From assembly GCA_023639215.1 (NCBI GenBank), contig CP097899.1:3282001-3346000 (forward strand): a stretch of 64,000 nt of DNA, written 5' to 3'. The notes under the pieces were generated by a model. It was not told where the DNA came from. It searched no databases and saw nothing but the letters and a program-made list of their open reading frames with translations. The position numbers and the translations under genes were made by a program. The first letter of the stretch is position 1, and every line of letters begins with the position of its first letter. Positions 44,435 to 53,624 of this stretch are shown one piece after another. This stretch comes from Candidatus Pristimantibacillus lignocellulolyticus (GTDB lineage: Bacteria > Bacillota > Bacilli > Paenibacillales > Paenibacillaceae).

Positions 44435-45274
44435 TTGCATACAAACCCAAAGGTGAGGCTGGGCGGTAAATACCTATGGACAATTGTTGTACTGTTGATT
44501 ATGGGAAGCTGGGGCGGCAATGTTTGGTATTACCATTCCATGCAGCTGGAGAAACCGATCTTTTTGAAGCATTATATGATATTAAACGGCAATGAAAACG
44601 ATTGGATTCAATTGACCTATCTGGAGAACAAAATGAAAGGCAAGAAGGTAACGGGGATTCAGCTGGAGGAGCTTCCGATGCTCCGCTTTCAAATCGATCC
44701 TAATCCGATTTCTTACAGACATCAAGTGCTCGGTAAAGCTTATGGCGAATGGAATGTAGAGGAAGGCCAGCAAATGGAGAAGGTACCGGTTACGATCAAA
44801 GAAGCCACGGTATATTATAGCGAAGGTCTTTCAGAAAAGGTCCCGATCGGGGAAATTAATGTTTTTTGGGATCAAAGAGAGAATATACTGGAAACGTCAT
44901 CAAGTAGTGCCTCTTCAGACGGTACTGGACAATACAGCGTAACCGTCAAGCAGCCCGTTACCTTAGTAAAAGTTGATTACAGTTTCAAGGACAGACTAAG
45001 TACTATGTTCGAACTGACAATGGAAGGTCTGGAAAAATCCATTCCACAGCTGCCTTTACGGCTAACCACCGGGGACCCGCTTACGTTCAAATATAAATGG
45101 TCTATGACGGATAATATCCCGGCAGCTTTCGAGGTGTATAAAACGTATATTTTGCTTTCCTTGGAGACAGAGGATGGAAGAATGATATACGATCGTATTC
45201 CTACCAATTTCAATCTTTATCTCAATGAGAAGCAAATCAAACGACTGGTACGCTCCGGAGGTGAGCTTTATTGA
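44435..45274 (+). CDS. Hypothetical membrane-anchored protein
   Basis: A 279-aa protein with an N-terminal helix (about 12-30) followed by an extracytoplasmic region without cysteines. It includes a Ser-rich stretch (about 150-157) and beta-like segments. I do not recognise a family. TTG start with AAGGAGGG (44421-44428) 6 nt upstream. It overlaps the next gene by 4 nt (TTGA), so the two are translationally coupled. Base composition and codon use are visibly richer in G+C than the flanking genes, which suggests recent acquisition. Confidence 0.7.
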   Translation: MHTNPKVRLGGKYLWTIVVLLIMGSWGGNVWYYHSMQLEKPIFLKHYMILNGNENDWIQLTYLENKMKGKKVTGIQLEELPMLRFQIDPNPISYRHQVLGKAYGEWNVEEGQQMEKVPVTIKEATVYYSEGLSEKVPIGEINVFWDQRENILETSSSSASSDGTGQYSVTVKQPVTLVKVDYSFKDRLSTMFELTMEGLEKSIPQLPLRLTTGDPLTFKYKWSMTDNIPAAFEVYKTYILLSLETEDGRMIYDRIPTNFNLYLNEKQIKRLVRSGGELY

Positions 45275-45846
45275 ACCCTTCCATGCGAACTGCATTAAGG
45301 AGGCTCGGCTGGGGTCTTGTGTTTCCACTCGTTGATGTTCATTTCGGATACTTCGACGTTTTTCCGGATATGATCGGATATATTATGATTCTTATTGCAT
45401 TAGGGAAAATCGGATGCGAAAATGTTGGCTTCAAACAGGCAAGCTTGCTGGCAGCTGTTCTCCTCTTCTTATCTTTACCGCAGCTCATAATTAAAACAAG
45501 CATTGACATCAACCAGTTAACCATCGTGCCGTTTGGCATGCATGCTTACGTGCAAGGAACGTCGCTACTACATGCTCTACTCGCCTATCTGATTTTTAGA
45601 GGACTGTATACGGTGGCAAAACCGATTGCATCACCGGAGTTGCTGAATGCCATTGTTAGCAGAAGGAAACTCTACATGTCTGTTTTTTCTTTACAACTTA
45701 TCTTTTATCCATTTCTGTTTAATTTGGAAAAAAGCTGGGTAATCATGCTGTTTTTCATCGGGATATTCACTTTTGTTACAGAGATTCTCTTGATACGGAT
45801 ACCGTTTCGTTTATCGCATATAAAAAACACTCCTATAGATTGTTGA
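45271..45846 (+). CDS. Hypothetical polytopic membrane protein
   Basis: 191 aa with about five hydrophobic segments (around 12-32, 35-52, 60-80, 95-115, 130-170). No family recognised. A TTG start in the overlap TTGA with the preceding stop; GGAGGTGAG lies about 6 nt upstream. The tight overlap says the two proteins are made together and may form one complex. Same G+C-richer composition as its neighbour. Confidence 0.7.
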   Translation: MNPSMRTALRRLGWGLVFPLVDVHFGYFDVFPDMIGYIMILIALGKIGCENVGFKQASLLAAVLLFLSLPQLIIKTSIDINQLTIVPFGMHAYVQGTSLLHALLAYLIFRGLYTVAKPIASPELLNAIVSRRKLYMSVFSLQLIFYPFLFNLEKSWVIMLFFIGIFTFVTEILLIRIPFRLSHIKNTPIDC

Positions 45847-45965
45847 GATAATAGACTCTATTTTCATTAAGCCAAGAGGTAGGAAATGAAGGATAACTTA
45901 TTTCTCCGCAACATTCTTACTCTGGAAACCGTCAGAAAATTTAGTAATAAGAGCGGAGGGATTAT

Positions 45966-46484
45966 TTGAATAAAAATTTTACCGTGATCCTACTCATTTT
46001 AGTTACATTTATTTTATGGACGGCACCGCAAGTTGACGCCTTATCCTGTGCACCACCGCGCCCCGTTAATGAGGAGATGGACGTTAGTACCGTTGTTTTT
46101 AAAGGAAAAGCGGTCGCAATTAAAAAGAACGGACTTACTGTGTTCCAGATCGATGAGGCTTGGAAAGGCGTAACGACCTCGAGGCTTGAGATTTATGATA
46201 ATGGTTGGGACCCTTTTATTAAAGATAAAGAGTATTTGGTATTTGGAAGCGTTCAGGAAGGAAAGCTTCGCATGAATTTGTGTGGGCGAACCGGACCTTG
46301 GGACAATGCTAGGGAAGATGCGATGAAGGATTCAGGTTTCAAATCCATATTACCTGGATCAACAATGGAGGCGGAGCAATTTAAACAACAGACGGCTTAT
46401 GTTTTTCCGGCGCTCATAATAGCTATCGTTGTTTTCCTTTTGTTACTTTTCATCGTTTTGATTAGAAGAAAAAGGCAGCGGTGA
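45966..46484 (+). CDS. TIMP/NTR-like exported protein with C-terminal membrane anchor
   Basis: A 172-aa protein: signal peptide (about 1-25), then SCAPPRP at the mature N-terminus, where netrin/TIMP-like (NTR) domains carry a Cys that pairs with a later Cys (here LCGRTGPWDN, about residue 107). It continues with VVFKGKAVAI...VFQIDEAWKG, typical of bacterial NTR-like proteins, then a membrane helix (about 143-165) and RRKRQR. TTG start with GCGGAGGG (45953-45960). Function unknown; a surface-facing binding role is inferred from the fold. Confidence 0.65.
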   Translation: MNKNFTVILLILVTFILWTAPQVDALSCAPPRPVNEEMDVSTVVFKGKAVAIKKNGLTVFQIDEAWKGVTTSRLEIYDNGWDPFIKDKEYLVFGSVQEGKLRMNLCGRTGPWDNAREDAMKDSGFKSILPGSTMEAEQFKQQTAYVFPALIIAIVVFLLLLFIVLIRRKRQR

Positions 46485-46550
46485 AGTATAAAACAATTTC
46501 AAGGGAAGTTGTTAATCGGAAGAAAGTTATCCCAGCAATATATTGCGATT

Positions 46551-46585
46551 AACGGCAGTCGGATATTCGACTGCCGTTTTTTTGT
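46551..46585 (+). terminator. Terminator after the NTR-like gene
   Basis: Perfect 11-bp stem AACGGCAGTCG/CGACTGCCGTT (46551-46561 with 46568-46578), then T-run. Confidence 0.9.
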
Positions 46586-46690
46586 TACCTTAACTAAATT
46601 GCAGGATAGTTAAATATGCTGGGTTGAATTATTTGGCGAATAATTATAGAGTTAATAAATTAAATATTTAGATATTTGGGGGATGAAATA

Positions 46691-47173
46691 ATGCAAATTC
46701 GTGAAATTGAATAAAAAGACAATCAAATAATAGAGCGAATCATTAAAAGCTCATTAGAATCATTTAACCTAAATATTCCAGGGACAGCATATTATGACCC
46801 TCAACTGGGCAGTCTGGCACAATATTATAAGGAACAATTAAATTCAAAGTATTGGGTTGCAGTGAATAAACAAAATGAAGTGGTAGGCGGGGTGGGGATT
46901 ACATCGTTGGGGCAGGAAAGAGGAATTTGCGAGTTACAAAAGTTATACATTACACCCGAAGCTCAAGGTAAGGGGCTAGCGAAAGATCTTATGAAAGTAG
47001 CACTCGAATTCGCCAAGGAACATTATACACACTGTTACTTAGAAACATTGAAGAAACTTCAAACAGCAAATCTTCTTTACATCAAATTAGGTTTTCAACA
47101 ACTTGATAGACCACTAAATGGTTCAGAGCATAATGCCACCGACGCTTGGTTCCTAAAAGATCTATCTAATTAA
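46691..47173 (+). pseudogene. GNAT N-acetyltransferase, broken by an in-frame stop
   Basis: The reading frame from ATG 46691 gives MQIREIE, then TAA (46712-46714), then continues open to 47173 as a complete GNAT protein of about 160 codons, with the acetyl-CoA-binding LYITPEAQGKGLAKDLM block. The part before the stop fits a normal GNAT N-terminus (MQIREIE-KDNQIIERII), so one base change of a CAA, AAA or GAA codon would explain it. The first usable internal start (GTG 46862) has no SD and would lack the N-terminal third. Substrate unknown. Confidence 0.75.
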
Positions 47174-47284
47174 AGTTAGTGCATTATTCTAGAAAAGTTG
47201 TTAACTTAACGATAGAGGTTAGCCAATAAGACAGGGGAATCGAGCACTTTATTTTCATCTCATAAATAGTAACTTAAGCATGCA

Positions 47285-47321
47285 AAAAAAGCTGCTGATC
47301 GATGAAGATCAGCAGCTTTTT
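47285..47321 (-). terminator. Terminator after ilvD
   Basis: Stem of about 15 bp (47286-47300 with 47307-47321); on the minus strand it ends in a long T-run. Confidence 0.85.
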
Positions 47322-47342
47322 GAGGTTCTTATTATGGTAAAA

Positions 47343-49028
47343 CTACATTTTCATTACTGCACCAGTATTAGCGCTTGTAACTAGGTGTGCGTAACGAGCA
47401 AGGTAGCCACGTTTGATTTTTAATTCGAATCCAGGCCATGCAGCTTTACGAGCTTCAAACTCTTCATCGCTTATTAGTAGATTCATCGTACGATTATTCA
47501 TATCGATTTCGATTTCATCACCATCGTTAACGAATGCGATTGGGCCGCCATCAGCAGCTTCCGGAGAAACGTGACCGATAGAAATACCACGAGAAGCACC
47601 AGAGAAGCGACCATCAGTAATTAGAGCAACCTTAGCGCCAAGACCCATACCAACAATAGCAGATGTAGGAGCTAGCATTTCAGGCATGCCTGGACCACCA
47701 CGAGGTCCTTCGTAACGGATAACTACAACATGGCCTTCTTTAATTTTACCTTGAGCTAGAGCTTCAAGACACTCATCTTGTGAGTTAAAGCAAATAGCAG
47801 GACCTTTATGATAACCACCTACTGATTTGTCAACTGCACCAGTTTTAATAACTGAACCATTAGGAGCAATGTTACCGAATAGGATAGCTAGTCCACCACG
47901 AGCAGTATGTGGGTTGTCGATTGTGTGAATAACATCTGTATCTAGAATTTCACAGCCTTCAACGTTTTCACGAATCGTTTTACCTGATACAGATAAAGTA
48001 TCTCCGTTGAATGCTCCTTCTTTTTTCAATAACTCATGAATGATTGCACTAACACCACCAGCATTGTGTACATCTTCAATATGATAATCAGATGCTGGAG
48101 CGATTTTTGCTAAGTGAGGAACACGTTCAGCAATTTCATTGATTTCTTCGATTGAATATTCAATACCTGCTTCATGTGCGATAGCAAGTGTATGAAGTAC
48201 TGTATTTGTAGAACCACCCATTGCCATATCAAGCGCAAAAGCATTGTCAATTGCTGCTTTTGTAACGATATCACGAGGTTTACGGTCCATTTTAATAAGT
48301 TCCATTAATTGACGAGCGGCTTGTTTAACGAATTCTTTACGCTCTGGAGCAACAGCTAAAATTGTACCATTACCTGGAAGTGCAAGTCCAAGACCTTCAG
48401 CTAAACAGTTCATTGAGTTAGCTGTAAACATACCTGAACATGAACCACATGTAGGACAACCATATGCTTCTAACTCATAAAGTTGCTCATCATTGATGAT
48501 ACCAGATTGGTGAGCACCAACGCCCTCAAATACGCTTGTAAGTGAGATCGCACGACCGTCTGATGTTCTACCAGCTTTCATCGGTCCGCCGCTTACTAAC
48601 ATCGTTGGAATGTTTACGCGAAGTGCACCTAGGATCATACCAGGTGTGATTTTATCACAGTTAGGAATACAAATCATACCATCGAACCAGTGAGCATTTA
48701 CAACTGTCTCTACGGAGTCAGCGATAATTTCACGGCTAGCAAGTGAATAACGCATACCGATATGGCCCATTGCGATACCATCATCTACACCAATTGTGTT
48801 AAATTCGAAAGGAACGCCGCCAGCTTCACGGATAGCTTCTTTAACTAATTTACCAAATTCCTGAAGATGAACATGGCCCGGAACAATATCAATATAAGAG
48901 TTACATACCGCTATAAATGGTTTGTCAAAATCTTCTTCCTTAACTCCAGCTGCACGTAGTAAGCTACGATGTGGTGCACGGTCAAAACCTTTTTTAATCA
49001 TATCAGAACGCATTCTTGTTTTTGCCAT
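47343..49028 (-). CDS. ilvD: Dihydroxy-acid dehydratase
   Basis: Third step of valine, leucine and isoleucine synthesis, an Fe-S and Mg2+ enzyme. The 561-aa chain has the cluster cysteines in AVCNSYIDIVPGH, IPNCDKITPGM and PTCGSCSGMFTANSMN, and the C-terminal GRFSGASRGISIGHVSPEA. ATG with AAGGAGG 9 nt upstream on the minus strand. It stands alone, away from other ilv genes, and no T-box or other attenuator is seen in the 247 nt before it. A divergent MarR gene lies upstream. Confidence 0.97.
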   Translation of the reverse strand: MAKTRMRSDMIKKGFDRAPHRSLLRAAGVKEEDFDKPFIAVCNSYIDIVPGHVHLQEFGKLVKEAIREAGGVPFEFNTIGVDDGIAMGHIGMRYSLASREIIADSVETVVNAHWFDGMICIPNCDKITPGMILGALRVNIPTMLVSGGPMKAGRTSDGRAISLTSVFEGVGAHQSGIINDEQLYELEAYGCPTCGSCSGMFTANSMNCLAEGLGLALPGNGTILAVAPERKEFVKQAARQLMELIKMDRKPRDIVTKAAIDNAFALDMAMGGSTNTVLHTLAIAHEAGIEYSIEEINEIAERVPHLAKIAPASDYHIEDVHNAGGVSAIIHELLKKEGAFNGDTLSVSGKTIRENVEGCEILDTDVIHTIDNPHTARGGLAILFGNIAPNGSVIKTGAVDKSVGGYHKGPAICFNSQDECLEALAQGKIKEGHVVVIRYEGPRGGPGMPEMLAPTSAIVGMGLGAKVALITDGRFSGASRGISIGHVSPEAADGGPIAFVNDGDEIEIDMNNRTMNLLISDEEFEARKAAWPGFELKIKRGYLARYAHLVTSANTGAVMKM

Positions 49029-49178
49029 GTGAAAGATCCTCCTTGTACGTATACACTATAATGAAATAGTTGAATGTTATTATTATGCTAAATGCTCATA
49101 TTCGTAATTTTAGCATACTCAATAGTACTTGGCTACAAAGTAATGACTGTATTATGAACCGAATTGCCCGCAATTTAC

Positions 49179-49195
49179 GTATATTTTGGTATACT
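49179..49195 (+). promoter_or_regulatory. Candidate -10 and operator of the MarR gene
   Basis: TATACT (49190-49195) is a plausible -10 and forms the right half of the inverted repeat GTATA-N6-TATAC (49179-49194). No good -35 is present. Position suits autoregulation. Confidence 0.35.
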
Positions 49196-49275
49196 AAGAT
49201 GTGAAGTGAAATTCATAATGGATTACTAGCCTTTGCATCAACACACATAAATATGATTTCGAAAAGGGGATCGAA

Positions 49276-49740
49276 ATGGATAAACATTTTGAAAATAATA
49301 AAGAGCTAATGAATAAGTTGGATGAATCTTTCCGTGAAATTAGAAGCATCATTAATACATACTGGGGAAAATATAGTATATCTGGCCTAGGGATTACACA
49401 TGCTAGAATGATGACTCATCTTTCAGAAAATGGTCCAACGAAAGCATCACATATTGCAGACAAGCTTTATATAACATGTGGAGCGGTAACAGGTTTATCT
49501 GATCGCTTACTTGAATTGGGATTTGTTACTAGAGAGAAAGATACTAACGATCGACGTGTTGTATTATTGAAATTATCAGAATTAGGAGAAATGCATGTTG
49601 AGCAAATTAAAGCGGTGAGGAAAAATCTGATGATTCATTTATTTGCAGGACTTACTAGTGATGAAATGGAGAATGGGATGTATTTATTCGACAAAATGAA
49701 ACAAAATATGGTAACTTTTAATGCGATTGAAAAAGAATGA
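49276..49740 (+). CDS. MarR family transcriptional regulator
   Basis: A 154-aa winged-helix repressor-type protein: the HTH region ITHARMMTHLSENGPTKASHIADKL, then the wing LLELGFVTREKDTNDRRVVLLKLSELG with the typical DxRR motif. The C-terminal helices would form the dimer interface. ATG with AAAAGGGGAT 5 nt upstream. Divergent from ilvD. An inverted repeat, GTATA/TATAC (49179-49194), about 80 nt upstream could be its operator. The ligand is unknown. Confidence 0.88.
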   Translation: MDKHFENNKELMNKLDESFREIRSIINTYWGKYSISGLGITHARMMTHLSENGPTKASHIADKLYITCGAVTGLSDRLLELGFVTREKDTNDRRVVLLKLSELGEMHVEQIKAVRKNLMIHLFAGLTSDEMENGMYLFDKMKQNMVTFNAIEKE

Positions 49741-49944
49741 AAATAGTTCATTTCGCACAAATTTCTAAGTAAATAGTTGCAATTAGCTGTATTACGACTG
49801 TTTCTGTTATATTTTGGTAATGTAATCGCTATTTTATTTGTCATTTTTGTGACATTTATTAATTAATACTTAAATTAATGCTGTAATTGTGTAAGATGAA
49901 GTAGTATTTTGTCGAATTTCTAAGGATGAGGAGAGAAACACACA

Positions 49945-50994
49945 GTGAAAAAGAGACTTTCATTACTATTGTCAATGATTCTAGTTATCGGATTGTTGGC
50001 TGCATGTGGTAACAATGCAAATCAAGGGTCAAACGGTACTAACAACGGTACTACCTCAGAGGGAACAGCGAATGGCAAAAAAGATGTTAAAATTGCTCTA
50101 GTTCTTCCTGAACAAATTGGTGTTAACCCATTCTTTGAACTAATGGATAAAGGTTTCAAAAAAGCTGGTGAAGACTTCGGAGTTACTATTAAGACTATGG
50201 AATCTTCAGATGCTAATGCATTTGAACAAAACTTCCGTGCTGCTGTCGCGGATGGATATGACATGATTATTACTGCTACTTATCAAGCTGAAGATGCACT
50301 TAGAAAAATCGCAGCTGAAAACCCAGATCTTCCAATTGCAATTATAGACCACGTAATTGAAGATGTACCTAATGTAAGAAGTGCTGCTTTTATTGAAAAC
50401 CAAGCATCATTCCTTCTTGGAGCTGCTGCAGGTCTTGTAACAGAATCTAACGTTGTTGGTAACGTTGTTGCTGTTGAAGGCGCGCAAATGGACAAGTATA
50501 CAATTGGTTTTGCTAAAGGTCTTGCATACACAAATCCTGACGCGAAAGTTCTAACTTCCTATGTAGGTAGCTATGTGGATTCTGCAAAATCTAAAGAGCT
50601 TGCACTTCAACAAAACGCTCAAGGTGCTGACTTTATCGCTGGTTTAGCTGCAGTTGGTGACTTCGGTATTTTTGAAGCTGCAAAAGAAAAAGGTTTCTAT
50701 GCTTCAGGTCAAGACGTTGACCGTACTGTAATCGATCCTGAGCACGTAATTCTATCTCAACTGAAAGAAGTAGATACTGTTACTTATGATACAGTTAAGC
50801 TTTTCGTTGAAGATAAATTCGAGTTTGGAACTACATTCTATGGTTTAACTGAAGGCGGCGTAGGTCTTACTTTTGTAACAACTGATAGTGAATCTCCGCG
50901 TAGTGAAAAGCTTACTGATGAAGATATCGCGCAATTAAAAGAAATTGCTGAAGGTATCAAAGACGGTTCAATCGACACTTCTATTACAAAATAA
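49945..50994 (+). CDS. BMP-family ABC transporter substrate-binding lipoprotein (nucleoside type)
   Basis: A 349-aa lipoprotein with signal peptide and lipobox LLAAC (Cys at about residue 21), a Gly/Asn/Thr linker, then the BMP (PnrA/Med-like) fold: KIALVLPEQIG, GYDMIITATYQAEDALRKIA and VGNVVAVEGAQMDKYTIGFAKG. This class binds purine and pyrimidine nucleosides. GTG start with GAGGAGAG upstream. First gene of the transporter operon, separated from the ATPase gene by a strong hairpin that could let it be made in excess. Confidence 0.92.
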   Translation: MKKRLSLLLSMILVIGLLAACGNNANQGSNGTNNGTTSEGTANGKKDVKIALVLPEQIGVNPFFELMDKGFKKAGEDFGVTIKTMESSDANAFEQNFRAAVADGYDMIITATYQAEDALRKIAAENPDLPIAIIDHVIEDVPNVRSAAFIENQASFLLGAAAGLVTESNVVGNVVAVEGAQMDKYTIGFAKGLAYTNPDAKVLTSYVGSYVDSAKSKELALQQNAQGADFIAGLAAVGDFGIFEAAKEKGFYASGQDVDRTVIDPEHVILSQLKEVDTVTYDTVKLFVEDKFEFGTTFYGLTEGGVGLTFVTTDSESPRSEKLTDEDIAQLKEIAEGIKDGSIDTSITK

Positions 50995-51014
50995 TAATTT
51001 TTTATAAGTAGTTT

Positions 51015-51039
51015 GCCGGCTGCAGTAACTGCAGCCGGC
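51015..51039 (+). terminator. Hairpin between the binding-protein and ATPase genes (partial terminator or 3'-stabiliser)
   Basis: A perfect 11-bp stem GCCGGCTGCAG/CTGCAGCCGGC (51015-51025 with 51029-51039) with a 3-nt loop. The following sequence, TTAATTGTTTG, is only weakly T-rich, so termination is probably partial. Confidence 0.6.
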
Positions 51040-51064
51040 TTAATTGTTTGAAAGGAGCTTCTGT

Positions 51065-52564
51065 ATGCTGCTTGAGATGGACAGTATAACAAAGTCATAT
51101 GGCTCTGTAACTGCTAATCATAATGTTAATTTTAATTTGCGCAAAGGTGAAGTTCATGCGCTTATAGGTGAAAATGGTGCAGGTAAGACGACGTTGATGC
51201 GTATTTTGTATGGCATGGAGCGTCCGACAAGTGGTGAGATTAGAATTGATGGGAAAGCAGTAGAGTTCCATAATCCGACAGACGCTATCGGGCATAATAT
51301 CGGAATGGTCCATCAGCATTTTATGTTGTTCTCGGCATTTACGATTGCAGAGAACATCGTTATTGGTCGTGAACCAACAAAAGGTGTGAAGTTTGATCGT
51401 AAAACAGCAATTGAAGAAACACTGAAATTATCTGAGCAATACGGAATGCCAGTTAATCCTAAGCACAAGGTTGCAGATTGTTCACTTGGAATGCAACAAC
51501 GAGTAGAAATATTGAAAGTATTGTATCAAGGTGCTGAAATTATTATTCTTGATGAACCAACAGGTGTTTTAACACCTATAGAAGTAAAAGAGTTATTAAT
51601 TTCGATAAAAAAACTTGCTGCTAGCGGTAAAAGTTTTATTATTATAAGTCATAAACTCAGTGAAATCATGGAAGTAGCTGATCGAATTACAGTACTCCGA
51701 GACGGCCATATTACTGGCACGGTGAATGCTGCTGATACTAATGAAGAAGAGTTATCCAAAATGATGGTTGGACGTGATCTTGTAAAGCTTGAACGTCGAA
51801 AACTTGAATATGGAGATCCAGTCATTAATGTACAATCACTTTCTATTAAAGGTAATAAAACTAAGCCGTTATTAGACAATATTAATTTTAACGTGCGTGA
51901 AGGTGAGATCGTAGGTATTGCTGGAATATCTGGAAATGGACAGTCAGAGCTACTGCAAGCAATTTCTGGATTAATGCCTTATAGTCAAGGAACTATCACA
52001 ATTCAAGGTATGAATGTAACCGGTGCTTCCGTTAAGCAAATTCGTGAAAGTGGACTTGCGCACATTCCTGAGGATCGATACCTTTGGGGTGTGTCCAAAG
52101 ATGCAACCGTTTCAGATAATGGAATAATGGGTCATTTGGATTCAACGAGTAAATACGGAGTTCTTCAAGGTAAATTAATTCGTGATCTTGTATCTGAATG
52201 GGTTCAAAGATTTGGAATAAAAACAGGGTCATTGAGCACTAAAGCTCAATATTTATCAGGTGGTAATTTGCAAAAGCTAATTGTTGCACGTGAGCTTGCA
52301 AAACAAACAGCTTTTCTAATTGCAGCTGAGCCAACTCGAGGCGTAGATGTTGGTGCAATGGAGATTATTCACGGAGAGTTATTGAAACGTCGTGATGAAA
52401 AAGCTGGAATTTTGCTTGTATCAAGCGAATTAACAGAAATTATGAAGCTTTCAGATCGTATTTTAGTTATGTATGAAGGTAAAATTGCTGGTGAATTAGA
52501 TGCTGCTGTAGCTACTGAAGAGCAAATTAGTCTACTAATGGCGGGAGGGAAAGCTGTTGGATAA
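51065..52564 (+). CDS. ABC transporter ATP-binding protein, nucleoside/sugar type with two ATPase domains
   Basis: A 499-aa double ATPase of the RbsA/NupO type. Domain 1: Walker A GENGAGKTT, signature SLGMQQ, Walker B ILDEPTGVL. Domain 2: Walker A-like GISGNGQSEL (degenerate, as usual in this class), LSGGNLQ and EPTRGVDVG. Start MLLEMDSITK, with AAAGGAG (51051-51057) 7 nt upstream; the frame extends upstream to a TTG inside the hairpin tail. Overlaps the next gene by 8 nt. Confidence 0.95.
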   Translation: MLLEMDSITKSYGSVTANHNVNFNLRKGEVHALIGENGAGKTTLMRILYGMERPTSGEIRIDGKAVEFHNPTDAIGHNIGMVHQHFMLFSAFTIAENIVIGREPTKGVKFDRKTAIEETLKLSEQYGMPVNPKHKVADCSLGMQQRVEILKVLYQGAEIIILDEPTGVLTPIEVKELLISIKKLAASGKSFIIISHKLSEIMEVADRITVLRDGHITGTVNAADTNEEELSKMMVGRDLVKLERRKLEYGDPVINVQSLSIKGNKTKPLLDNINFNVREGEIVGIAGISGNGQSELLQAISGLMPYSQGTITIQGMNVTGASVKQIRESGLAHIPEDRYLWGVSKDATVSDNGIMGHLDSTSKYGVLQGKLIRDLVSEWVQRFGIKTGSLSTKAQYLSGGNLQKLIVARELAKQTAFLIAAEPTRGVDVGAMEIIHGELLKRRDEKAGILLVSSELTEIMKLSDRILVMYEGKIAGELDAAVATEEQISLLMAGGKAVG

Positions 52565-53624
52565 GATAAAAAGTAGTTTACAGTCCCTATTACAGCCTTT
52601 CATTGCAATAGTTGCAGGTCTATTAGTTGGTGCAATCGCAATTGTAATCGTAGATGGGAATATTGTGGATACATACCGCGAAATGTGGAATGGCGCATTC
52701 GGTAATTTTTATTTCTTTACGAGTACTTTAGCTCGTGCTACTCCAATTATTTTGGTTGGTCTAGGTGCATCATTGGCATTCAAAGCAGGATTTTTCAATA
52801 TGGGTTCAGAGGGTCAGATGGTCCTAGGAGCATTAACTGCTGCAATTACAGCACTTTACGTACCTGGTCCTGGCTGGTTTAAAGCGATCGCAGCAATTAT
52901 GGCAGCTATGATAGTAGCTGGTCTTTGGTCTGCCCTTGCAGGCTGGCTCGACTCCAGGTTTGGCATGAACTTATTAATTACAACGTTATTACTTAATTAT
53001 ATCGCATCATTATTTGCAGGGTATATGGTTGCATATCCATTCAAAGATAGTACAACTAACTCGGCACTGTCGCAGACGCAAATGATCGATAAATCAGTAT
53101 TTTTCCCGAAATTATTTTCAGGTATGACCTTGCATATTGGGTTTATTATCGCAATCGTTGCGACAATTGGATTATTTTTATTCATTAAGTATACGAAAAA
53201 AGGATATGAAATTCGTATGCTAGGTGGGAATCCACTATTTGCAAGCTATGGCGGCGTTAATCGTGGTCGTTTGATGGTAGTAAGTATGCTGATCAGTGGT
53301 GCGTTTGCTGGTCTTGCTGGTGCATCCGATGTGCTAGGTACTTCATACCGTTATCTTGATGGTTCACTAGTCTCAGCTAATTATGCTTGGACTGGCATCA
53401 TGGCGACATTGCTAGCTAATTCAAATCCGATTGGTACAGCAATTGCAGCTATTTTCCTCGCTGCTCTGCAGACTGGTGGTATGGGTATGGAACGTAATAC
53501 CGACGTTCCGCTAGAAGTGTCAAGTATTATCCAAGCTGTATTAATTCTGTTTATTACAGCCAAATTTACAATGTCATTCATTAAACGCAAGAAAGCGGGG
53601 GCGAAAGATGGATCAGCTAATTGA
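52557..53624 (+). CDS. ABC transporter permease (nucleoside type, NupP-like)
   Basis: A 355-aa permease with about ten hydrophobic segments, of the BPD_transp_2 family (FFNMGSEGQMVLGALTAA, and GMNLLITTLLLNYIASL). TTG start inside the end of the ATPase gene, with GGGAGGG (52543-52549) 7 nt upstream. It overlaps the next permease gene by 17 nt. Together with that gene it forms the heterodimeric channel. The tail is Lys-rich and cytoplasmic. Confidence 0.93.
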   Translation: MDKIKSSLQSLLQPFIAIVAGLLVGAIAIVIVDGNIVDTYREMWNGAFGNFYFFTSTLARATPIILVGLGASLAFKAGFFNMGSEGQMVLGALTAAITALYVPGPGWFKAIAAIMAAMIVAGLWSALAGWLDSRFGMNLLITTLLLNYIASLFAGYMVAYPFKDSTTNSALSQTQMIDKSVFFPKLFSGMTLHIGFIIAIVATIGLFLFIKYTKKGYEIRMLGGNPLFASYGGVNRGRLMVVSMLISGAFAGLAGASDVLGTSYRYLDGSLVSANYAWTGIMATLLANSNPIGTAIAAIFLAALQTGGMGMERNTDVPLEVSSIIQAVLILFITAKFTMSFIKRKKAGAKDGSAN

